A program made the translations under genes and the position numbers. Of a DNA stretch of 26,266 nt, positions 19,187 to 26,266 are shown piece after piece; positions within the stretch are counted from its first letter, which is position 1; each line of letters starts with the position of its first letter. The notes under the pieces were generated by a model. It had not been told where the DNA came from. It saw nothing but the letters and a program-made list of their open reading frames with translations, and searched no databases. The DNA is taken from contig LSYV01000004.1 in assembly GCA_001584585.1 (NCBI GenBank), positions 3,606,314 through 3,632,579 on the forward strand, read 5' to 3'. The stretch is from Gonium pectorale. Lineage: Eukaryota > Chlorophyta > Chlorophyceae > Chlamydomonadales > Volvocaceae.

Positions 19187-19779
19187 TCAGATGAAAACGT
19201 ACTCCTCCGTATCCACGTCCTCGACCACCTCCCACTCCTTCGCAATTCGTTGGTCCAGCTTGGCGAGGGCGTGTGTTGCGAGAGCCCGGTCAACGAACAT
19301 GTTGAGCAGGCGGGAGCCGGGAGCAGCTGCGGTCTCGACCTGCTCCGCCGCCTCGTCAGCCGCGCGGGGGCTCTCGAGCGCTCCCGCCATCGACGCACCC
19401 GACGCGAGCGACACGGCCTCTCGCAGGCCTCGACGATGCTGACGGAGCTCCGCTTGCGTTACGTCTCGCCAATACATCCTGTAACATCATGTCCATGGAA
19501 ATATTGATAAGCAATATGTGGAGCCTGTATATCGGGAATTATGGAAGCCATGGGAAACCCTAATAGCTTGCTGACTTCACGAGCTCCCGACCCAGATAGG
19601 AAAGCCCCGGACATCAGTACTCTAAGCTCACCTGGAGACGAATTGCTGAGTTGGTGAACGCCTGGCAGCTCGTGGAACACGCCGAGCGTGTGCGCGTCCC
19701 GCCTGTGCGTGTCCACTGCGTCCTCGCAGGCTCTTGCAGTCCATGGACTCGTCGTATGATGTTGGAGCTCGCATTTCAT
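19187..19779 (-). CDS. Small unrecognised protein, probable two-exon gene
   Basis: Exon 2 ends in a TGA at 19187-19189. Its minus-strand frame has strong G/C third positions and reads LLNMFVDRALATHALAKLDQ and EWEVVEDVDTEEYVFI before the stop, helical and acidic at the C-terminus. Exon 1 (19779-19632) starts at ATG with MKCELQHH and continues through HTLGVFHELPGVHQLSNSSP to a GTGAGC donor in phase 1. With an acceptor at CGCAAG (19453-19454) the phases match and give a 137-residue protein. The stronger-looking acceptor TTACAG near 19488 would put exon 2 in the wrong phase unless exon 1 is read in another frame. The coding nature of exon 2 is fairly firm; the join and start are not. No family recognised. 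Confidence 0.42.
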
Positions 19780-22700
19780 TAAGCAGGCGCATGTTCGCGG
19801 TCCGGGTTGTCGAGCTTATGCTACTATATTACAACACGCACGTCTCACTTATCACGTTGCAGATGCTCTCCTCTATACTGTGAGATAGTACTATCGCAAA
19901 CAAGCCCAATGTGGAAGTCCGGTCGCGGTTCGGTCTAGGTCCGGTACCACGACCGCTCGTTTGCTTGCGGTCGCGACGGTTGGCGGATCCAGGCTTGATA
20001 AAGATCGCTCCGGCGAACGTTAAGGGCACAGTCACATGACTGGGCATGCAGCGTGTGTTCGCCTGAGTGCGCAGCGTTCGATGACGTGCAGCGACCATCC
20101 GCTTCCGCGGGCAACGGCCTCCACGAAGAGCCGAAAGCTACAAGCCAGGATTGTGTCATGTGTCGGAGTGTTACTAGCCAATGTGCATTGGCACTCTCTG
20201 CTGGTGAATGGGACTCGCCTTGCTCTCATCCTCTCTCACCAGCGCCTTGCAAGCACGGTGCACGAACGGCCGACACCTGCTCCCATTTGCCCCTCAAGAC
20301 GGGTTGCCCAGCTATTGAGTTTTCCGGGAGCCAGAATCCGCCAGCCTCACCAGCTTAAGCACGGATCGCCTGGCCACGGACCGCATGACCTAACGCGGCT
20401 GCACCCGTTACCGTACCAAGCGAGGCCCAGCAGCGGCCCAACTGCACTGCCGCAGACGGCGGCTCGTACCATCCCAAGCCAAACAAAAACGATGCGCCAG
20501 CACGACCGCCCCTACGGTACTGGTCGGGGCCCGCGTCGCCCCACATTCCTCCTCCCCTGCGCCTACGCTTCACCGCGAGACGGGGCGTGCACAGCCTGCC
20601 CAGCAAGGCGCCTCTTCAGTGCGTTGAAGTACAAAGCAATAACGCCATGCAACCATAAACGAATGCAAGAACGCAAGAACCGGGCACGACGCCAGCTGCG
20701 AACCTGGGAGGAGATATCTCGCTTGTCGGATTGCAGACAAACCACTGGCCACGCGTGGTGGTGGCCGGCCGGGTTTCCCCACACGGTAGGCTGTACCGCA
20801 AAAAAGAAACCTGCACAGAAAGAGGTCACCGCACACCCGTCGATGGGGGCTTTTCCCCGCAGATGGCAAACTTTGCCATAAAATGACAACCAACCAAGCA
20901 ACGCCAATGATCCTTCCGCCCGACTCCCGACACCCTCGCTACACGACTGGGAGCCATCCCGACGGGCCCAGACGCCCAAGCGGCGGAGTGGGCTTCACCA
21001 AACCAACTATTGCCTGTTATGTACTGCCTGTGCGACGCGTTCTGGGGCCGACACCGACCAGAAGGGCGAAGGGACCCCCGACCCAAGCAGCCCTCTAGGC
21101 GCTTTGAGGCAGCGCCACTGACGGCTGGAACAGCATCTACCAGTATAGGACAGTGGCGGTCAGACATCGGCGCGCTGCGACAGCACGGCCAGTCATGCCG
21201 GGCGAGCGAGTGCGCAAAACTTCGTCACTCCGGACTCGGCCTCCTCGCTTGATCAGCCTCGTTCCTGCTGGCCCTCGACACACACCGCGGACATGCCTCG
21301 TTCCATTTCAACACCCCGGACATGACACAACAGCAACAGACAACAGCAGAGACGCGCTGCCCTCCCTCTACGCCCACAACAGGCGCAGGCAAGCCAGCTA
21401 TAGGGAGGCGCCGCGGGCCTCCTGCCTGCCCACACGACCCACATCGCTCCCGCGCCGGCGCCCGCAGGCGGCCGACCCCTGAAGGCCTGGCCTGGCCGGG
21501 GGGGGGGCACGCACCCGTTTTGCTGGGCGCGAGCAGCAAAGCCGACGCAACGCGCTCTAATGAAGTCAATGAAGACATATAAGGTATCAAACAAATTGAC
21601 GCCCTGCTCCGACAAGCCGTGCGGTGGCGGCCCCGTCGCCGCCGCCCACCACGACGGCGGCGGGTGGACGCCGCCGTGCGAGACACACACATACATAATA
21701 TAGAACACACACACACACACACACACCTGCAAGCGCCACCCACCCAACTACCCCTTCAGCGAGAATGGCCAACGCCGCGGCACCGCGTTTGTCGACTCGC
21801 GCGCACCTGCGGTGACCGGCCCCGGCCCCGTGCACCGCATAAGCGCGGAGCCAACCCACGCTCGCATACCCACACCGGGGGCCGCGGGCGACCGCTTCCC
21901 ACTTCGGCGGCGGGGCGCCGCCCAGCCCCCCCTCCCCTCCCCTCCCCAAACACAAACACGCACGCTGGGTATCGCGCTCCGTTGCACACACGCACGCATT
22001 CGCACACACCTGCGAGATGCTGAGATGCAAGCGGGCGGTGGTAACGGCCACGCAGCCGCGGGCCGCCCAAAGCCCACCACCCCATCCCATCCAACCCCAT
22101 GCCATGCGGTGTAACAGCATTCGTCGAGATGGCCACATGCAATAACACACCACACTAAGCCTCGCCTCGCCACGGGACAAACCCCCCTGCACGCACCGCG
22201 CGCGGGGACGTATCGCGCGGGCTGTGGAGGATTGGTGGAGGCAAGCAGTACACGGACGCGGCGCCACAGGAACGCACGGCGCGGCGGCCTACCTACGGAA
22301 CGGTAGACGGCACGTCCCGACCGCGCAGCACCATCGCAAGCCACGACGATGTCTCGCACACCTACATTGCCGTACCGACGGAGCTCGGCCTCCCACACGC
22401 TCGCCCCTGGCACCGACGTGGGCGGCGGGCAGGAACTAGTACGCAGTCCGTTCCGCCCAACCGAGCCACTAACGGCAGCACAGCACAGAAAACAGTTGAA
22501 GCTGCTATTCGTCCAGCGGCCCCGCTACGGTACGCTAGAGAGCTGGTATGGCAAGAGAAACCACCACCACGGTCCGCATAGCGTCGGTTGCCCGGCGCAG
22601 GGCAAGGATGAGCCAAGGCGTCGGCCCAAGGGTTGCAACCACCAATGCAAGGAACGCTGCGGCGCGCGAGAGCATACTTGACTTGTCGCTAGACTGTACT

Positions 22701-22791
22701 GAGCGCGCCGTCCGCCGTCCAGTGTCACGCCTGCAAGCCTACCGGTGCAGGTGCGCACCCCGCATTCTTGCTCCGCCCCCAGCCAACTCCA
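19780..22791. other. Long spacer without a supportable gene
   Basis: It holds an (AC)n microsatellite at about 21704-21726 and a short inverted repeat TGGCAAA/TTTGCCA near 20864-20878. The longest open frame (plus, 20036-20881, 281 residues) has no motif, no codon bias like the real exons, and no splice partner. The segment may be old transposon DNA, but nothing diagnostic is visible. Confidence 0.4.
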
Positions 22792-25712
22792 TCACTCGGC
22801 CTTGGCCTTGGCCTTCAGCTCATCCGCCGCGTCGTACGACGGCTCGCGGCGCGACGCGCTCCCGCCGGCGCCAGCGCTGCCGCCGCCGGGCAGCTCCTGC
22901 CGCAGCCCCGCCGCGCCCAGACCCATCGCCGCCGCGCGCTGCCCGTGCAGCGCCCTCAGGTAGACGAAGCAGGCGACCGTGGTGGCCAGGGCGGCGACCT
23001 CGACGCGCGCGGCGATGAATAAGGCCCCCAGGGCGCTGTCCGCGGCCCCGATGTGGTGCACGGCGCCGGCGTTGATGGGCAGCTTGAAGAGCGAGACCAG
23101 CAGCAGTGTGCGGGGGGATACCTGTCGCACCGGGCGGGCGAGGGGGGCGGTGGGTTTGGCAGGCATTATCAGCCGAGAAGCCCCAGGGGCGCATTCCTCC
23201 CACGGCGGCGGGGGAGGTGGGGGGGGAGGCCGCACGGCCGACGCAGGTTAAGACGCGGGAACGCCTGTGAAGCCTGAGGCGCATGCCGTCCCGTACTCCC
23301 GTTCCCGGGCGACGGCCCGAGACCTCGGCGGTCCCCGCCCCGCCCGCCGCCGCCCATTTCCCACACCCCTGCCACTGCACGACCGCCCCGCCCCCACTGC
23401 CACGCCCCGCCCTGTCCGACCGCCCATCTGCCCGGACGCCCAGCCCACCCCCATCCCATCCGCCCCCCCACCCCACCCCCTCCTCACCAGGAAGGCCCCC
23501 GGCAGTATGACGCCCTCCAGCACCAGCATGCCCGGACCGCCCGCGTACACGTCGGCGCCGGTGGGCGGCCGCACGCGCAGTATGGCCAGCATGGCCTTGG
23601 ACACCACGTAGCCGCAGTAGCGCGGCACGCGGGCTGCACACACCAGGCGCACCCACACGGGCCGCGGCAGCACCAGCCACGCGAGCGTCATGGCCGTGCC
23701 CATGCCCAGCCCCACGACCGCCACGGCGGCCTCGGCGGACAGGAGCGACTGGCCAACGCGCACTCCGCGGACCAGGAAGGCGAGCAGCATGAGGCACTCG
23801 ACCACGTGGCTGCGGGCGCGGGTGGGGTGGGGGTAGTGGGTTTGGAAAGCATTCTCAGTAGAGAAGCCTGGGGGTGGGTGGAGGGGAGGGCGGGCGGGTG
23901 TGCGTGTGGGGCGGGGGCGGGGGCGGGGGCGGGGAGGCAGGGTGGCAGGGTACAAAGGTTTGCTTTGGCGGTGGGAGGGGGATGAAGGAAGGGAAAACGT
24001 GGTAAGAGGACTGCGGCGCAGGGTAGACACGAGCGGAGGCCAGACGAGGCAGTAGGGGCGAGGCAGCAGGGGCAGTATGCGGCGCAGGGCTGCCGGGGGC
24101 CCAGAGGAGGCCCAGCCGCCGGCTTTTCTTACCCCCTCTCCCCCCTCCCCCCCTCTCGCGCCCTCCCGCAAGCTCGCTCCCGCGTGTTACTTACGCCGTG
24201 TGCCCCAGCGCAACACACCAGGCGTCCAGGAAGGCCTGGAAGGCGGCCTCCTCGGCGGGCGGAGTGGGCCGCAGCCCCAGCGCCTGCAGCAGCAAGGACC
24301 CCAACGGCGACACTGCCCGCTGGCCCCGGCCCCGCGCCAGCGGCCGCCCGCCGCCGCCGCCGCCGTCCAGCGCCGTCATGCCAGCGTAGTCGTCGTCGTC
24401 GTCGGCGGCGGAGCAGCGCCGCGAAACAGCCGCAACCTCTTGGCCGGCACCCGCGTCCGCGTCCGCGTCCGTGTCGGTCAGCGGCACCTCCGCCGGCGCA
24501 TCCGCGGGGCCCACATCCTCGCCCGAGCGGACCCAGGCGGCCGTGGCGACCAGCCCCACATCGTCCGCAAACTGGAGCAGGTGCGGCCCCAGGACGCGGA
24601 GCACCTCCCGGTCAAACCGGTCGCCGCCGCCGCCGCCGTCGGCACCAGCGGTGGTGGTGGTGGTAGTGGTGATGGCGGCAGCCCAGGTGGCCAGGTCGTA
24701 CACCAGCTCGTTGAGCTCCTCCAGCGCCTCGCCCGGCCACTCGGCCGCCGCGGCATCCAGCTCCGAAGCGACCCGTGGGTCGTGGGTGGCGAGCAGCGGC
24801 AGCATGATGCGGTTTAGGCCGGCGGAGGCGTCGGCGCCGGGCGGGAGGGACAGCTCGAGCTGCGGCCGGCAGGGGGCGAGGCGCGGGCAGGGCAAGGCGG
24901 ATTCGTTCCCACCTGCTGGCGGCAGGGTGTGTGGATCCCGGCTCTGAAAGTCTGGATCCTGGAACACCATGCCAGGTAAGGGTGTCCCATCCGCCGGAAG
25001 CGCATGCGGCATGCCCCATTCACATCACACAAATATACACACGCAGGATTTTAAACACCGTAGTGATATCGCTTGCCTACCAGAACGGGGCCAGGCCGCG
25101 AGGGCGCGCCGAGGAGCCGTACTTCGTACTCGCACTCGTACTCGCCGTACTGCTGACCGTCGTGCTGCTGCACGGGTGTGATCCCCCGCGCGAGGACCTC
25201 GACGGGCAGGTTCGCGCCGGCGGCCCGCACGAGCGCGGACAGCCCGGGCGGCGCCGCCAGCGGCCCCTGCGGCCCCGCCGGGGCCGACAGCGTCAGGCGC
25301 ACCCTCAGCACCGCGCTGGCGGCCTGCTCCTTGTGCGGCGGCGGTGCCGGTTGCACGAGCATCGCGCGGGGCTGTAAATCCGTCCCGCGGTGGAGCAGCA
25401 GGCCGCCGTCGGCGCCGCCAGAGGCACCCCTGGCGCCGCCGGCGGCGCTGAAGGCGGCGGCAGCGGCGGCGGCGGCCTGGGCGCCGGTGAGGACCTGGTC
25501 GGGACCGCGCCGGACGGCGGCGACCCAGGAGGCCACGGCGCCGACAACTGTGTCGTCATGGGCGCCCAGTGCATCCACGCTGGCGGTCCGCACCTGGGGC
25601 GGCGCCCGCCCGGGAGGCCCCTCCCCCAGGCCCAGGGCGGTCAGCACCGCCCCCACCTCCAGGTCCCAGCGCGGAATGTGCCGAGCCAGCACCCCGCAGC
25701 CGTCCGCGTCGC
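22792..25712 (-). CDS. Unrecognised large protein with multi-pass membrane C-terminus (5' end unresolved)
   Basis: Four exons join with matching phases: 25712-25081, 24958-24195, 23809-23488 and 23121-22792, ending in TGA. They encode at least 681 residues. Donors are GTAGGC, GTAAGT and GTGAGG, and acceptors are CCACAG, TTCCAG, CCGCAG and CGACAG. The N-terminal part seen is soluble, with an Ala run, HDDTVVGAVASWVAAVRR and ECEYEVRLLG. A middle region has LNRIMLPLLATHDPRVASEL, a Thr run, Gly runs and an Asp run. The last about 215 residues hold some five or six hydrophobic segments, for example HVVECLMLLAFLVRGVRVG, VAVVGLGMGTAMTLAWLVLP, LVLEGVILPGAFL and VAALATTVACFVYLRAL. The tail is charged (KAKAKAE). 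It is probably an integral membrane protein; transporter, channel or receptor cannot be decided. Upstream exons should lie beyond 25712. Confidence 0.7.
23909..23934. repeat. (GGGGGC)n hexanucleotide array
   Basis: About four units inside the intron 23810-24194 of the minus-strand membrane-protein gene. On the gene's own strand it reads as a C-rich tract upstream of the acceptor. Confidence 0.8.
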
Positions 25713-26266
25713 CTGTGGCGTGGGCAGCAGGGCGGGCGGACGAGGGGGGTGGGGGTGGGGGGTGAGATGAGGTCGGGACGCGAGGGGAAGGGCGGGGTGG
25801 GTGTGCCTTCTCACCGGCACCAACTCATGCAACCCAACGCACACACGTCGCCGGGGTCTCGGCTCCACAGTACCTCGGCTCTCCCAGGCAGCCACCAGCC
25901 ACCGCCACCTCGTCACCCGGGCACACGATGTCCGGCCCCAGACACCTACCGCCGCCTCCAACGCTGTTTGCGTGGCATGGGGGCGCGGCGCTAAATACCT
26001 CCCCCCCATGCTCCCCCACCCCGCCCCCCAGCCGACATCGTCGACATTGGCAAACGCCGCCGAACTCGGTGGTGCACACCCGGCGCCTGTCGCATAGCCC
26101 GCCGCTCTTCGGAGACGGCGGGCCGAAGACAAGCGACTGGAAACCCGTTGGCTTTCATCACCCGTTTGTATAAAGCGAATCTCATAAAAGGATGAATTTC
26201 TCAAACCTCACCCCGCGCAATGGCGACCGACGCGCTTCGCAATGCGACAACCCCCCACCCGCGCAC
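25713..26266 (-). other. Intron and possible upstream exon(s) of the membrane-protein gene
   Basis: The exon at 25712 needs a phase-1 donor upstream. GCCG followed by GTGAGAAGG at about 25814 is the best-looking donor, but in phase 1 its frame meets a TGA a few codons earlier. GAG followed by GTACTG near 25872 fits phase 1 in one open frame. Neither is convincing. The last 100 bases (26150-26215) are locally A/T-rich. Confidence 0.3.

Noticed and set aside
20036..20881. 281-residue plus-strand open frame
   Set aside because: No motif, no third-position bias and no splice partner. Composition is like the surrounding spacer.
22820..23797. 325-residue minus-strand open frame
   Set aside because: Gly/Arg/Ala-rich frame running through an intron with clear splice sites. 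The neighbouring frame carries the phase-matched membrane exons.
24860..24911. Intron inside the exon 24195-24958 (GTGGGA donor, CCGCAG acceptor)
   Set aside because: It would be about 52 nt and would break the phase. The frame is open across it, so I treat the region as one exon.

Overview
The window reads as nuclear DNA of a chlamydomonad/volvocine green alga (inference). Evidence: very GC-rich DNA with strong G/C at third codon positions, short exons split by GT-AG introns, homopolymer-rich proteins (Ala, Gly, Gln, Thr), abundant simple repeats, a TGTAA polyadenylation-type signal after a stop codon, and many transposon remnants. A 43-base run of N (14701-14743) shows it is from a draft assembly. 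No bacterial operons, rRNA, tRNA or CRISPR array were seen.

The window alternates between gene islands and repeat-rich spacers. (1) 0.3-2.0 kb, minus strand: a partly resolved gene with three anchored, phase-compatible exons. Part of it is duplicated at 10.05-10.83 kb in a frameshifted copy. (2) 2.5-3.1 kb, minus: exon-like remnants, one with an in-frame stop. (3) 3.6-4.3 kb: a foldback element with a relative at 17.7-18.1 kb. (4) 5.07-8.15 kb, plus: a five-exon, 401-residue, membrane-anchored GT-A-like glycosyltransferase. (5) 8.3-10.0 kb: spacer with microsatellites. (6) 11.5-15.5 kb, plus: the most interesting gene, with two tandem retropepsin-like domains that both lack the catalytic Asp, an assembly gap, then a basic/acidic low-complexity region and a C-terminal RING finger. 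(7) 16.0-16.6 kb: a decayed non-LTR reverse transcriptase broken into three frames and cut off by a GC-rich palindromic repeat. (8) 17-19 kb: repeats. (9) 19.2-19.8 kb, minus: a small two-exon gene candidate. (10) 19.8-22.8 kb: no supportable gene. (11) 22.8-25.7 kb, minus: the last four exons of an unrecognised protein of at least 681 residues with a multi-pass membrane C-terminus.

The genes show no evident shared pathway. Exon models were built by hand from splice consensus and phase matching. Where both agree across a junction the model is fairly firm. First exons and exons next to the assembly gap are not resolved.
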